DNA of 64,000 nt from the NCBI GenBank assembly GCA_963822905.1, contig CAWGJF010000001.1, positions 1,736,001-1,800,000 of the forward strand, in the 5' to 3' direction. This document shows, in pieces, positions 8,338 to 17,365 of this stretch (its first letter is position 1; the number at the start of each line of letters is the position of its first letter). The stretch comes from CAWGJF01 sp963822905. GTDB taxonomy: Bacteria > Bacteroidota > Ignavibacteria > Ignavibacteriales > Ignavibacteriaceae. Made by a program: the position numbers and the translations under genes. The notes beneath the pieces were generated by a model. The model ran no database searches. It was not told the origin of the DNA and saw only the letters and a list, made by a program, of their open reading frames with translations.

Positions 8338-9300
8338 TTACCAGTCGCCGTCCGGTCCGCCATAAGCTCCCTGGTCATTTCTCGTTCCATCGACATCTTC
8401 AAATGCCGGATCAGGATTGCCATTGTTAATGCAAGGTGAATTTGATTGAAGATGAAAATTTCCTTCGGCAATAAAAAAAGGATTCGCCCGATCGTAGCCA
8501 AGAAAATTAAATTGTAGAATTACATTAGAAGAATCATCATCTACAAATGCAATCCTTCGATCACCTTGGGATGATAAATTATTATATAAAATATTATTCT
8601 GTACGTCTTCATTTATGGCATTATCAAAAACAAATCCCCCGCCAAAGGTATAACAGGTATTCCTGTAAACTGAATTGTTATATATTTTATTTGATGAACT
8701 TAACGAATAAATTGCTCCCCCGTATACCTCAGCGTCGTTTTGATAAAAAATATTATTATTTATTGTGATTGATGAATTCTCACTGTAAATAGCTCCACCA
8801 AATGTTGTATAGTTATACGTAAAAGTACAATTGGAAATTTTGCCTGCCGCGTTTGTAAATTCGACAGCTCCTTTTTTAATTGAGCTATCAGAAGGAAGAT
8901 ACACATCATGCACGTTGCAGAATTTTAATATTGATTCTGTGAATGTATTTCTAATATGAATACCTTGCCAATCGTATCCGAAAGGTCTAAATGTGATGAA
9001 ATTTTGTCTATCACCAACTGCAATTAGAGTTCCAGAAACATTTAATTGACTAGCTGCACCAAAGAATAACTCTGTCCCTGGTTGTATTGTTAAGGTATCA
9101 CCAGTTGCAATTGTTATAGTAGAGCTTACATAAAATGGCGAATTACTTTTAGAAAGAATCCCTTTCATTGTTCCGCTAATCTCGGTATAAATACCGCCAA
9201 TTGATGGATCCGGATTCGTGCCTGTATATATTTCTCTGTCAGTGCAGGAAAACAATAATAAAACAGGAATTGCTATATGGAAGAATGAAATTAATTTCAT
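8338..9300 (-). CDS. Surface lipoprotein with right-handed parallel beta-helix
   Basis: A 320-aa predicted lipoprotein: a hydrophobic N-terminus ending in LLFSC with Cys19 as the lipidation residue. The body has short parallel-beta-helix coils with asparagine ladders and GGAIYSENSS / GGAIYSLSSS / GGGFVFDNA repeats, as in pectate-lyase-like or polymorphic outer-membrane-protein-like folds. The C-terminus SPCINNGNPDPAFEDVDGTR, then DQGAYGGPDGDW, is the common tail of secreted Bacteroidota beta-helix proteins. No catalytic residues are identifiable, so enzymatic activity is not claimed. It is transcribed divergently from the esterase gene. Confidence 0.8.
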   Translation of the reverse strand: MKLISFFHIAIPVLLLFSCTDREIYTGTNPDPSIGGIYTEISGTMKGILSKSNSPFYVSSTITIATGDTLTIQPGTELFFGAASQLNVSGTLIAVGDRQNFITFRPFGYDWQGIHIRNTFTESILKFCNVHDVYLPSDSSIKKGAVEFTNAAGKISNCTFTYNYTTFGGAIYSENSSITINNNIFYQNDAEVYGGAIYSLSSSNKIYNNSVYRNTCYTFGGGFVFDNAINEDVQNNILYNNLSSQGDRRIAFVDDDSSNVILQFNFLGYDRANPFFIAEGNFHLQSNSPCINNGNPDPAFEDVDGTRNDQGAYGGPDGDW

Positions 9301-9386
9301 AATTGAAAATTAAGTAATGCTTTATTGAAATTATACTGGTAATTTTATCTCTTTTGGAGAAAAAATTATAGAGGAATTTTAAATCA

Positions 9387-10556
9387 ATGAAAACATCGAA
9401 GATGAAATTTTTATTGATAATAACCATACTAACATTTGGTTCTATAACATATCCGCAAAACTCTGTAAAATTAAACCTTATTGTTATTTCTCATCTTGCT
9501 AATGACAGTTCGGGAGTTTTTATTACAGGGAATAGCCCGGTTATCGGAAACTGGAATCCGAAATTCTATAAAATGGATGCTGTAAACGATTCAACCTGGC
9601 AATCACAAATAAATTTACCTGTTAATACAACCCTGGAATTTAAATTCACTTTAGGTGATTGGAATAGAGAAGCGTTAAATAGTGATAAAACCGTCACGCA
9701 TAATAATTCTATAAAAGTAATTTCTGATACAACAGTAGTATATCATATATCATATTGGAGTAATAAAAGAGAAAATAAATTCAGAGGACAGATTACCGGG
9801 AATGTTGAATATCAACGTGGGTTTTATGGTAATGGAATTATTCCAAGGGATATCATTGTCTGGCTTCCGCCTGGTTACAATGTTGATTTGGAAAAAAGAT
9901 ATCCTGTTTTATACATGCAGGATGGACAAAACATAATCGATCCACAAACTTCGGCTTTTGGCGTTGATTGGCAAATGGATGAAAATGCGGATACCTTAAT
10001 TAAAAAAGGATTTATTGAACCGATTATCATTGTCGGGATTTACAATACTCGTTTAAGAGAGTCGGAGTATGGATTTAATGATACTTCATCTGCATACAAA
10101 AAATTTATTGTGAATGATTTGAAACCATTTATAGATTCTCATTACAGAACTAAAACCGGAACCGAATCTAATGCTATTGCAGGCTCATCACTTGGCGGTT
10201 TAATTGCCTTTGAACTTGCCTGGGAATTTCCGGATGTGTTTTCAAAATGTGCTTGTGTATCTCCGGCATTTGATATTGAACAATATAATTACATCCCTTT
10301 CGTTCAGAATACAGATTCTGTTAAAAAACAAACTCAAATTTATATTGATGTTGGAGGACATGGAATTGATACACTACTTCAATCAGGCGTTGATGAAATG
10401 ATTTCTGTATTAAAACAGAAAGGATTTGATGAAGGAGAAAATCTATATTATAAATTTTATCCTGAAGCGACTCATTCCGAAAAAGACTGGGCTGCACGGG
10501 TTTGGCGAATTTTAATTTATCTTTTCGGAACTGAAAAAGGCAAAAGATTACTTTGA
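9387..10556 (+). CDS. Secreted alpha/beta-hydrolase esterase with N-terminal CBM20-like domain
   Basis: A 389-aa exported protein. After a signal peptide comes a starch-binding-type domain (about 25-115; VFITGNSPVIGNWNP and FKFTLGDWNREA are typical CBM20/glycogen-binding segments), then an esterase domain of the Fes/YieL/esterase-D-like group (about 140-385). GSSLGG at 266-271 holds the nucleophile Ser268, and EATHSEKDW near the C-terminus supplies the catalytic His. VWLPPGYNVDLEKRYPVLYMQDGQ is the family hallmark. The likely role is hydrolysis of an ester on a carbohydrate or siderophore-like substrate outside the inner membrane. It ends convergent with, and overlapping by nine bases, the M15 peptidase gene. 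Confidence 0.88.
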   Translation: MKTSKMKFLLIITILTFGSITYPQNSVKLNLIVISHLANDSSGVFITGNSPVIGNWNPKFYKMDAVNDSTWQSQINLPVNTTLEFKFTLGDWNREALNSDKTVTHNNSIKVISDTTVVYHISYWSNKRENKFRGQITGNVEYQRGFYGNGIIPRDIIVWLPPGYNVDLEKRYPVLYMQDGQNIIDPQTSAFGVDWQMDENADTLIKKGFIEPIIIVGIYNTRLRESEYGFNDTSSAYKKFIVNDLKPFIDSHYRTKTGTESNAIAGSSLGGLIAFELAWEFPDVFSKCACVSPAFDIEQYNYIPFVQNTDSVKKQTQIYIDVGGHGIDTLLQSGVDEMISVLKQKGFDEGENLYYKFYPEATHSEKDWAARVWRILIYLFGTEKGKRLL

Positions 10557-11222
10557 ATTTTTCTGAAAGTGTTGATAATCTTTTAAGCCTTTCCAATCTC
10601 CTCCCCATATCCATCCAAGTTTTTTAAACTCTGCGGTGATTGGTGAATCTGAAGAAATAGTTCCCGGAACATTTACATTATAGTTTGAATTTTCAGGAGA
10701 GGTCTTGTTATCTTTTACATACGGGTTCAGTAAGGGATTAATATCGATTGCTAATCCTGCTGCATGTTTTGACAGTATTCTTGAACCTGAAATAAATCTG
10801 TAGTTAAAACAAGAAGTGTTATTGTCATTCATTGAATTTTCATCGGACCAATTATATTTACTTATTGGAATAACTTTTTCAACAGGGAATTTGGATTCAA
10901 GGATAAAATTAAAAATCACAATTAAATCTTCGGCAGCATTTTTATTTACAACTAATTGACCCTGGTGAAGTTTTTTATCAAAGCCGAAATAATAAACAGT
11001 AATTAATTCTAATTGTTTTTTTTGTGCTTCAGGAATATTTATACCGGCTAAAGCCTTTTCGATGTTTATATCGGAATCAACAATTAAAGTGTCTTTGTTA
11101 TCAAGTTCAGCGTTTGATTCGTTTAGTTTTGTTTTTGCTTCTTTATTAAAATCCTGAGCAAATACCGTGGAAAAATTAAATGAATAAAGTATTAATAAAA
11201 GAAATAATCTTTTTAGAATCAT
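10548..11222 (-). CDS. M15 family D,D-peptidase-like secreted protein
   Basis: A 224-aa protein with a cleavable signal peptide (ends near VFAQD). SKHAAGLAIDINPLLNPYV carries the HxxxGxAxD zinc motif of M15 peptidases, and the C-terminal DYQHFQ provides the final zinc-ligand histidine. This is the VanY/L-alanyl-D-glutamate endopeptidase family, which cleaves peptidoglycan stem peptides. The first 75 residues after the signal are not obviously part of the domain. It probably acts in periplasmic peptidoglycan turnover. Confidence 0.85.
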   Translation of the reverse strand: MILKRLFLLLILYSFNFSTVFAQDFNKEAKTKLNESNAELDNKDTLIVDSDINIEKALAGINIPEAQKKQLELITVYYFGFDKKLHQGQLVVNKNAAEDLIVIFNFILESKFPVEKVIPISKYNWSDENSMNDNNTSCFNYRFISGSRILSKHAAGLAIDINPLLNPYVKDNKTSPENSNYNVNVPGTISSDSPITAEFKKLGWIWGGDWKGLKDYQHFQKNSK

Positions 11223-11343
11223 ATCAATATATCCAATCTATTACCTGTGAAAGTAATATTCTTAAACAAAAATAGCATGGTAAAAAAAATACTGAAATGA
11301 TTTAATTCTTATTTATATTTGAATACAAATTAATGAGGGTTTC

Positions 11344-12172
11344 ATGAAAAAATATTTCGCACTTTTATTTTTTAGTCTATTTATTTTATTTGGCTGTAAC
11401 AAACAAAATGATGTTGTAAAGCTTGATAATGGCTTGACATTTAAAGACGATAGCCTTGGAACAGGGACTGCTGCTGAAATGAATAAACTTATTACAGTTC
11501 ATTTCAAGGGCTGGATGATTCACGATTCAACTGATTTGTTTGGTAATTGGGATAAAGATCCGGAGAGGAGAGCTTATTCATTAGGGAACTCGTATGAACG
11601 GAATCAGCCGGCAAAATTTGTACTTGGTACATCTTCATTTGTTAAGGGAATTGATGAAGCAATTGTTGGAATGAAGAAAGGTGGAGTGAGAACGATTATA
11701 ATTCCATCTAAATTAGCTTACGGTGAAAAGGGAATTGGTGGAATTCCGCCAAATACTGACTTAAAAATGACAGTTGAACTGCTTGATGTTAAAGATAGAG
11801 TTGTTGCAAAACCATGGGATCTTCCTGAATCTGAATTTAAAACAACACCAAGCGGATTAAAGTATGCAATTGTAAAAGAAGGTACAGGTGCGTTTGCCGA
11901 TTCCGGGCAGGTTGTTACTGTTCATTATTCAGGTTACCTTGATAACGGAACTATGTTTGATAGTTCTGTTGAAAGGGATGAACCATTTTCCTTTGTTCTT
12001 GGAATGCAGCAGGTAATAAAAGGCTGGGATGAGGGATTAAGATTTAATGAAAAAAGGAAGCAAAGTTCGTTTTATAATTCCACCGGAGTTGGGTTATGGT
12101 AGAATTGCACTTGAAAAGATTCCTGCTAATTCTACTCTTGTATTTGATGTAGAGATGCTGGATATTCAATAG
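11344..12172 (+). pseudogene. Lipoprotein with two FKBP-type prolyl isomerase domains, frameshifted
   Basis: The open frame 11344-12102 encodes 252 aa: a lipoprotein signal (LILFGC), FKBP domain 1 (about 45-135, ending GEKGIGGIPPNTDLKMTVELLDV) and domain 2 starting at about 160 (VTVHYSGYLDNGTMFDSS, QQVIKGWDEGL). After RFNEKRK it diverges into SSFYNSTGVGLW and stops. In another frame the expected FKBP ending resumes: MKKGSKVRFIIPPELGYG, then RIALEKIPANSTLVFDVEML, with TAG at 12170-12172. One extra base near 12045-12056 (a T3 or A6 run) explains this. Either a recent inactivating mutation or a sequence error; otherwise a periplasmic folding factor. Confidence 0.82.
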
Positions 12173-12181
12173 ACTATTCTA

Positions 12182-12208
12182 GAGGGGAGTTGTTATTCAA
12201 CTCCTCTC
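12182..12208. terminator. Hairpin between convergent FKBP and fructosamine kinase genes
   Basis: GAGGGGAGTTG and CAACTCCTCTC form an 11-bp stem (one G-U) around a five-base loop, immediately after the end of the FKBP reading frame and touching the stop codon of the minus-strand kinase gene. It probably serves the plus-strand gene, or both; there is no strong T-run. Confidence 0.6.
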
Positions 12209-13079
12209 AGATATAATATTTTATTAAATTCATAGCTTGTGAGTAATACCCGCCGGCAAACAAATTCAGATGATTTAAGATATGATAAAGTTTATAAATG
12301 TTTTCGCGGTATTCATATCCTGCTGGTAATGGAAAAGTTTCATTATAAGCATTGTAGAATTCTGAGTTAAATCCTCCAAATAATTTTGTCATTGCAAGAT
12401 CGGCCTCCCTGTTACCATAATAAACAGCGGGATCAATTAGACAAGCTTCTCCATTTTCATCAACCATAAAATTCCCGTTCCATAAATCACCATGAAGAAG
12501 AGATTTTAAATTATCACTGCCCGATAAAATATCTTCAATTTTATTTTCAAGTTTTGAAATTCCATTTTTCAATTCGGAAGTCGAATAGCCGTTCTTTTCT
12601 GTAAGTTTATATTGATATAGAATTCTTTTGTTGAAATAGAATTTTACCCAGTTATTTTTCTCCTCTTCTTCAGGAATATTTTTCTGCCGGTTTGAACCAA
12701 TAAAATTATCTTCGTAAAAACCATAATGATCTGATGTGAACTTATGAAGCTTCGCAAAGCTTCTTCCAAAATCTGAAAAGAAAACCTTTTTCTTTGTTGA
12801 AAGGTTTATCAATTCAGTTATGATTAACTCTGAATCAAAATAATAAACTTCAGGAATGCGGATTGCAGAAGCTTTTTTTAACTCAATAAGTCCGTTAGCT
12901 TCTTTTCGGAACATTTCGTTTCCGAAAGAAGGATTATATTTTACGAAAGCTAATGAGCTATCATCAAATTCAACTTTGTAAGCGTTGCTTATACATCCGC
13001 CGGAAAGGGAGGAAATATTACTAATCTTTTTCTTTAACTGATTTTCAATCCTGGTTTTTATTTTTTCATTTAACATCAT
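12207..13079 (-). CDS. Fructosamine/ketosamine-3-kinase family protein
   Basis: A 290-aa APH-fold kinase. LLHGDLWNGNFMVDENG is the catalytic loop and LIDPAVYYGNREADLAMTKLF the family-defining metal-binding segment of fructosamine-3-kinases, which phosphorylate protein-bound or free ketosamines and start deglycation. SSLSGGCISNAYKVEF is the glycine-rich N-terminal loop. Two adjacent ATGs (13079 and 13076) both overlap the phosphatase gene upstream. The pairing with a low-molecular-weight phosphatase gene is common in bacteria and fits a protein-repair function. Confidence 0.9.
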   Translation of the reverse strand: MMLNEKIKTRIENQLKKKISNISSLSGGCISNAYKVEFDDSSLAFVKYNPSFGNEMFRKEANGLIELKKASAIRIPEVYYFDSELIITELINLSTKKKVFFSDFGRSFAKLHKFTSDHYGFYEDNFIGSNRQKNIPEEEEKNNWVKFYFNKRILYQYKLTEKNGYSTSELKNGISKLENKIEDILSGSDNLKSLLHGDLWNGNFMVDENGEACLIDPAVYYGNREADLAMTKLFGGFNSEFYNAYNETFPLPAGYEYRENIYKLYHILNHLNLFAGGYYSQAMNLIKYYI

Positions 13080-13548
13080 TCGAAATTTTTTTTATAAAAC
13101 CATCGATTGATTCTTCAAGGATATTAAGCACATTTTCAAACCCTGTACTGCCTCCATAATATGGATCGGGAACCTGTGTGACGTCTTCATTACTCTGAAA
13201 ATCCGTCATACGGAATATTTTATCCTTATATTTTTTTTCAGCATCCAGCCGGGTAATTTCAAAGTAATTATCATCATCCATAGTCAGTATGTAATCAAAT
13301 TTTTCAAAGTCAGAATTTGGATTAAATTTTCTTGCTTTATGTTCAAGATTGTATCCGCGTTTTTTTGCAAAAGCCTGCATTCTTTCATCGGGTGATTCGC
13401 CTGTGTGATAACCAATTGTCCCGGCTGAGTCTACAAATATTTTATTCGCAAGTCCATTCTCAGAAATTTTCTTTTTCATAATTCCTTCGGCTGCTGGGGA
13501 TCTGCAGATATTTCCCATACACACGAATAATACTTTAGTCTCTTTCAA
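13066..13548 (-). CDS. Low-molecular-weight protein-tyrosine-phosphatase family protein
   Basis: A 160-aa cytoplasmic phosphatase with the P-loop CMGNICRSP near the N-terminus (CX5R(S/T): the nucleophile Cys follows VLFV) and the general-acid loop VPDPYYGG. Length and motifs match LMW-PTPs of the YfkJ/Wzb type. Those linked to fructosamine kinase genes, as here, have been proposed to act on phosphorylated deglycation intermediates; others act on tyrosine kinases for exopolysaccharide export, of which none is nearby. It overlaps neighbours on both sides (13545-13548 and 13066-13079). Confidence 0.92.
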   Translation of the reverse strand: MKETKVLFVCMGNICRSPAAEGIMKKKISENGLANKIFVDSAGTIGYHTGESPDERMQAFAKKRGYNLEHKARKFNPNSDFEKFDYILTMDDDNYFEITRLDAEKKYKDKIFRMTDFQSNEDVTQVPDPYYGGSTGFENVLNILEESIDGFIKKISNDVK

Positions 13549-13973
13549 TATTCATTTCCTATTAAAGTTGCAACAATATTTCTTGTGTGCGGAGCGTGCC
13601 TGTGTTCACATAAATAAATTCCTTGCCAGGCTCCAAGATTCAATCTTCCGTTGGTAACAGGGATGGAAAGATTCGCCCCGATTAAAGTTGATTTTATATG
13701 AGCGGGCATATCGTCCGGTCCTTCGGAAGTGTGAATAAAATAGGACTCATTTTCTCTCACATTTTTGTTGAAGTAGCTCTCCATATCGATACGTACATAC
13801 GGATCAGTATTTTCATTCAGAGTTAGTGATGCTGAAGTATGCTGAATGAGTAAATGTAAGATACCCGTTTTTATTTCTTTGAGTTCGGGCAGGTTATTTA
13901 TCACTTCATTAGTAACTAAATGAAATCCTTTGCCGCGTGAGTTGAGCTGAAATTCTTTTTGAAAAATTTTCAT
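13545..13973 (-). CDS. YjbQ (UPF0047) family protein
   Basis: A 142-aa protein of the YjbQ/UPF0047 family: LLIQHTSASLTLNENTDPYVR and HIKSTLIGANLSIPV, then LGAWQGIYLCEHRHAPHTR, are the conserved blocks, including the histidines and the final EHRHAP motif. E. coli YjbQ has weak thiamine-phosphate synthase activity, but the physiological function is not settled. It sits in a four-gene minus-strand run (OB-fold protein, YjbQ, phosphatase, fructosamine kinase) with four-base overlap to the phosphatase gene. Confidence 0.92.
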   Translation of the reverse strand: MKIFQKEFQLNSRGKGFHLVTNEVINNLPELKEIKTGILHLLIQHTSASLTLNENTDPYVRIDMESYFNKNVRENESYFIHTSEGPDDMPAHIKSTLIGANLSIPVTNGRLNLGAWQGIYLCEHRHAPHTRNIVATLIGNEY

Positions 13974-13976
13974 CAG

Positions 13977-14390
13977 TTAACTTGTCCCGGTTTTAATTGA
14001 ATTAATTTTTATAAACACACCTTCTAAATTAAACAACTCCTTTATTCCAATACACTCACCGGCAATTATTAATTTATCATTAATCTGAATTTTACCGGCA
14101 TTATTGATTTGGTATTGGGAAGCAAAGCAATAAATGTTGATTTCATTTTGAGTGCTTAATTGGATTACTGTTATTGTATCCTGGGTTGTGTATATGGCAG
14201 CAGCAATTCCGGTAACTTCAATTTCTTTGGCTTTGAATTTATTATCTGCCTTTACAGAATCAGCGAGGTAACTTTGTGCAAGCTTATCTGCTGTGATTTT
14301 TATTTGCCGGTTTTCAAGATAAAGATAAAATATTGCAACAATCAAAAGCAGGATCATTGCCATATTCCCAAATTTCTTTTGCGTCTTCAT
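13977..14390 (-). CDS. OB-fold (tRNA_anti-like) membrane-anchored protein
   Basis: A 137-aa protein with an uncleaved-looking N-terminal hydrophobic segment (MAMILLLIVAIFYLYL, about 10-26) and a C-terminal OB-type domain (KEIEVTGIAAAIYTTQDTIT, then IQINDKLIIAGECIGIKELFNLEGVFIKINSI). The GECIGI...G(V)xxxxN pattern resembles the 'tRNA_anti-like' family common in Bacteroidota; despite the name, nucleic acid binding is not shown for these exported forms. It is first in the minus-strand run leading to yjbQ. No specific function is claimed. Confidence 0.72.
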   Translation of the reverse strand: MKTQKKFGNMAMILLLIVAIFYLYLENRQIKITADKLAQSYLADSVKADNKFKAKEIEVTGIAAAIYTTQDTITVIQLSTQNEINIYCFASQYQINNAGKIQINDKLIIAGECIGIKELFNLEGVFIKINSIKTGTS

Positions 14391-14406
14391 AACTTAAAAT
14401 ATAAAT

Positions 14407-14432
14407 AAAAAAGGCGAATCACTGATTCGCCT
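14407..14432 (-). terminator. Rho-independent terminator after the M28 peptidase gene
   Basis: On the minus strand AGGCGAATCA and TGATTCGCC(T) pair almost perfectly around a one-to-three base loop and are followed by a run of six T. It lies 25 bases past the peptidase stop codon and so ends the long minus-strand feo-to-peptidase gene run. Confidence 0.85.
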
Positions 14433-14456
14433 ATATAATATCTACAAGAAAAGATT

Positions 14457-16253
14457 CTATCTTGAGCCTAATTCAACCTCAAAAGTTTTTTCTTCTTCAC
14501 CTCTTTTTACAACAACTTTTACTTTATCTCCCGGCAGATAATCAGCAAGTGCATAAGTAAAATCATAAATGTTGGAAATCTTTTTATCACCAAACTGTGT
14601 AATAATATCACCGCCCTGCAGCCCGGCAATTTGAGCGGGACTTCCGTCAGAGACTCCGCTGATTTTATATCCATCAGCATCTCCCGCAAAATCAGGAACT
14701 GTGCCGACGTAAACTTTTCTGCCAGGCATCTGACCTGCATCTTTTTTCTCAACCAATAAATAATCTGCTTTTGATTGAGTGTGATCGATGTCTTCAATTA
14801 CCCGGTAAACGTATTTCAAAACTTCTTCTTCACCGGGATAATTTATCTTATCAGCATCATCAGTCGGTTTGTGATAATCTTCGTGTGTTCCTGTAAAAAA
14901 GAAAAGCACGGGAATTTTCTTTCCATAAAATGATGACTGATCGCTCGGTCCGTAACCCTCATCATTAAAAGTAAGTTTCAAACTATCAGAATTGGTTTCA
15001 TTCAAAATTTCTTTCCAGTTTGATGAAGTGCCGGTTCCGTAAACTATAAGTGAATTTTCATTATTCAATCTTCCGATCATATCCATGTTTACCATGACAT
15101 CAACATCTTCATTCGGAACAGGTGAATGATTTACAAAATATGCACTGCCAAGCAGTCCGAGTTCCTCGCCTGAAAATGTAACAAATACCATAGTTCTTTT
15201 TAACTGGTCTTTAATCGAGGCGAATTTTTCTGCAAGTTCAAGAACTCCTGCTGTTCCTGAAGCATTATCATCAGCACCATTGTGGATTTGCGGATCTTTA
15301 CCTCTATAAAGTGAATTTGGTCCTCCCATTCCAAGATGATCGAAATGAGCACCAACAATTATATAATCATTCTTTAATTCCGGATCGTTTCCTTCAAGAT
15401 ATCCTCCGACATTCCAGCTGATCTTTTCAACTTCTTTTATACCAGTCGACAATTCCGCCTGGGAGTTTATCAAAGAAAAAGATTGAGGTTTTTTGTCCTC
15501 AACAATATTTTTATAAACTTCCTCAAGGTTTTTCCCATTCATTTCAAAAACTTTTGAAATCATATTTCTCTTAACATCAATAACTGCAAAATCTGTAATT
15601 GCTCCACCGTAATCATAATTAAATTCAACAAGATCATCTTCTTTTTTGAACTCATCAAAACCATTTACGAAAATAATTCCTGATGCACCTTTGTCTCTTG
15701 CTACAGCAGACTTCTTTCTTAAAGAAGAATATGCATCGAATTTGGAATGAGGGTTTTTTACGTCGGGATGCTCACGGAAAACAATTACAATTTTATCTTT
15801 AACATCAATTCCAGAATAGTCGTCGTAATCAAGATCGGGGGCAGAAATTCCAAAACCAGCAAACACCATGTCACCATTTATTGTGGCATCTCCGGAAAAG
15901 GGAACAGTTATATAATCTGTTTCTAAACCAGGTTTTATACTTTCATTATTTGTTTTGAAAGTAAGAGAGTTGTTACCGGTTAACTCAATTTTTGCAATGA
16001 AAGGAAATTCCTGGAAGTATGAATTATCGAAAAGAGGTGTTAAACCATACTCTTTAAATTCATTTTCGATATATTCAGCAGCTTCGTGAATTTCTTTTGA
16101 GCCTGTATCTCTTCCTTTCAATTCATCAGAAGCGAGGTAGTAGATATGTTGTTTTACTTCAGCTGCAGTAATTTCATCACTATCTACATTCTGTGCAATT
16201 AAATTAAAACTAACGAAGCTTAAAAGTAAAATGAAGTTTCTTAAATAAGTCAT
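14457..16253 (-). CDS. Secreted M28 zinc peptidase with PA and PDZ domains
   Basis: I place the start at the ATG at 16253 (598 aa), because AAGGGAG lies just upstream of it and it opens a clean signal peptide ending NLIAQ; a TTG eight codons earlier would put the ribosome site inside the gene. Zinc and catalytic motifs of M28 aminopeptidases are all present: GAHFDHLG, NGADDNASG, TFSGEELG, NMDMIGRL and EDYHKPTD. Between signal and catalytic domain lies a PA-type insert (IVFREHPDV, GASGIIFVNG), and the last 95 residues form a PDZ domain (GSPAQIAGLQGGDIITQFG). It is likely periplasmic or secreted and releases amino acids from peptides; substrate unknown. Confidence 0.93.
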   Translation of the reverse strand: MTYLRNFILLLSFVSFNLIAQNVDSDEITAAEVKQHIYYLASDELKGRDTGSKEIHEAAEYIENEFKEYGLTPLFDNSYFQEFPFIAKIELTGNNSLTFKTNNESIKPGLETDYITVPFSGDATINGDMVFAGFGISAPDLDYDDYSGIDVKDKIVIVFREHPDVKNPHSKFDAYSSLRKKSAVARDKGASGIIFVNGFDEFKKEDDLVEFNYDYGGAITDFAVIDVKRNMISKVFEMNGKNLEEVYKNIVEDKKPQSFSLINSQAELSTGIKEVEKISWNVGGYLEGNDPELKNDYIIVGAHFDHLGMGGPNSLYRGKDPQIHNGADDNASGTAGVLELAEKFASIKDQLKRTMVFVTFSGEELGLLGSAYFVNHSPVPNEDVDVMVNMDMIGRLNNENSLIVYGTGTSSNWKEILNETNSDSLKLTFNDEGYGPSDQSSFYGKKIPVLFFFTGTHEDYHKPTDDADKINYPGEEEVLKYVYRVIEDIDHTQSKADYLLVEKKDAGQMPGRKVYVGTVPDFAGDADGYKISGVSDGSPAQIAGLQGGDIITQFGDKKISNIYDFTYALADYLPGDKVKVVVKRGEEEKTFEVELGSR

Positions 16254-16280
16254 CACAAATTCTCCCTTAGTAATCAAATT

Positions 16281-17333
16281 TTATTTGTCTACCCAATCGG
16301 CGACAAATATGTTAGTTTCATTTGGTTTATTATTAAATCTGTTTGAGGCAAAAACTAATTTCTTCCCATCTCGTGTAAACATTGGGAAGCCATCGAATGC
16401 ATCAAAGTTAGTTATCTTTTCAAGTCCAGTTCCATCTGTGTTGATAATATACAAATCAAAATTTCTCGGGCTTTCACTCATCGCATTTGAGGAAAAAATG
16501 ATTCTTTTTGCATCGGGATAAAAGAAAGGTGCAAAGCTTGCTTTACCAAGATTAGTAATTTTTTTAATATCACTTCCGTCCGCATTCATTGTATAAATTT
16601 CCAGAACTGTTGGTCTTACATACCCGTTTTGAACGAGATCTTCATAATCCTTTTCTTCTTCTGGTGTGTCAGGGGTACTTGCTCTGAAAACAATCTTAGT
16701 TCCATCCTGTGAATAGAAAGGTCCGCCATCATAACCTTTGTGGAATGTTAGCCTTGTTTGATCAGAACCATCCAGGTTCATTGTATAAATTTCAGGATCG
16801 CCGTCTCTCATTGAAGTAAATACAATTTTACCTCCTTTTGGTGAAAGAGTTGCTTCTGCATCATAACCATCTGTGAAAGTAAGTTGCTTTAAATTACTTC
16901 CATCTGCTTTAGCAGAAAAAATGTCAAATGTTTCATATAACTTCCAAACATAACCTTTAGATCTGTCTGGTGGCTGTGGACAATTTTTATCAGCTAAATG
17001 GGTTGAAGCGTAAATTATTGTAGAATCACCGGGAAGAAAATATGAACAGGTCGTTTTACCCAAACCAGTTGAAACCATGTGTTTATTACTTCCATCAAGA
17101 TTCATAATAAATATTTGGTCACATTCTAGTGAATCACCTGTTGACTGATAAATCAACTTAGATTCATCAAATGACAAATATGCTTCAGCATTTTCCCCTG
17201 TATTTGTAAGCATTTGAATATTTTTCAAATGAACTTCACCTTCAAATCTGTACTTGTCATCACCGGATTGAAATTTAATTCCTAGTAAAAAAGAAATTAC
17301 AGCACAGATTATAAAAACAGAAATGTATTTCAT
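16281..17333 (-). CDS. TolB-like beta-propeller protein, exported
   Basis: A 350-aa protein with an N-terminal hydrophobic signal/anchor followed by about six PD40/WD40-like propeller blades. Recurrent units are AEATLSPKGGKIVFTSMRDG, PEIYTMNLDGSDQTRLTF, EIYTMNADGSDIKKIT and FDLYIINTDGTGLEKIT, the TolB/DPP-IV N-terminal style. There is no peptidase S9 domain, so it is a propeller-only binding protein; it is not assigned to the Tol-Pal system because tol/pal genes are absent here. It lies 28 bases upstream of the M28 peptidase start and may act with it. Confidence 0.85.
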   Translation of the reverse strand: MKYISVFIICAVISFLLGIKFQSGDDKYRFEGEVHLKNIQMLTNTGENAEAYLSFDESKLIYQSTGDSLECDQIFIMNLDGSNKHMVSTGLGKTTCSYFLPGDSTIIYASTHLADKNCPQPPDRSKGYVWKLYETFDIFSAKADGSNLKQLTFTDGYDAEATLSPKGGKIVFTSMRDGDPEIYTMNLDGSDQTRLTFHKGYDGGPFYSQDGTKIVFRASTPDTPEEEKDYEDLVQNGYVRPTVLEIYTMNADGSDIKKITNLGKASFAPFFYPDAKRIIFSSNAMSESPRNFDLYIINTDGTGLEKITNFDAFDGFPMFTRDGKKLVFASNRFNNKPNETNIFVADWVDK

Positions 17334-17365
17334 ATAAGATGTATTTTATGAATGATAAACTTAAA

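Noticed and set aside
12044..12102. Programmed ribosomal frameshift in the FKBP gene at the A6 run
   Set aside because: Reaching the downstream frame needs a +1 shift; the A-run would favour -1 slipping and no stop-codon context or stimulatory structure for +1 recoding is evident.
16254..16277. TTG start of the M28 peptidase eight codons upstream
   Set aside because: It places the AAGGGAG ribosome site within the coding region and spoils the signal peptide; the ATG at 16253 is better.
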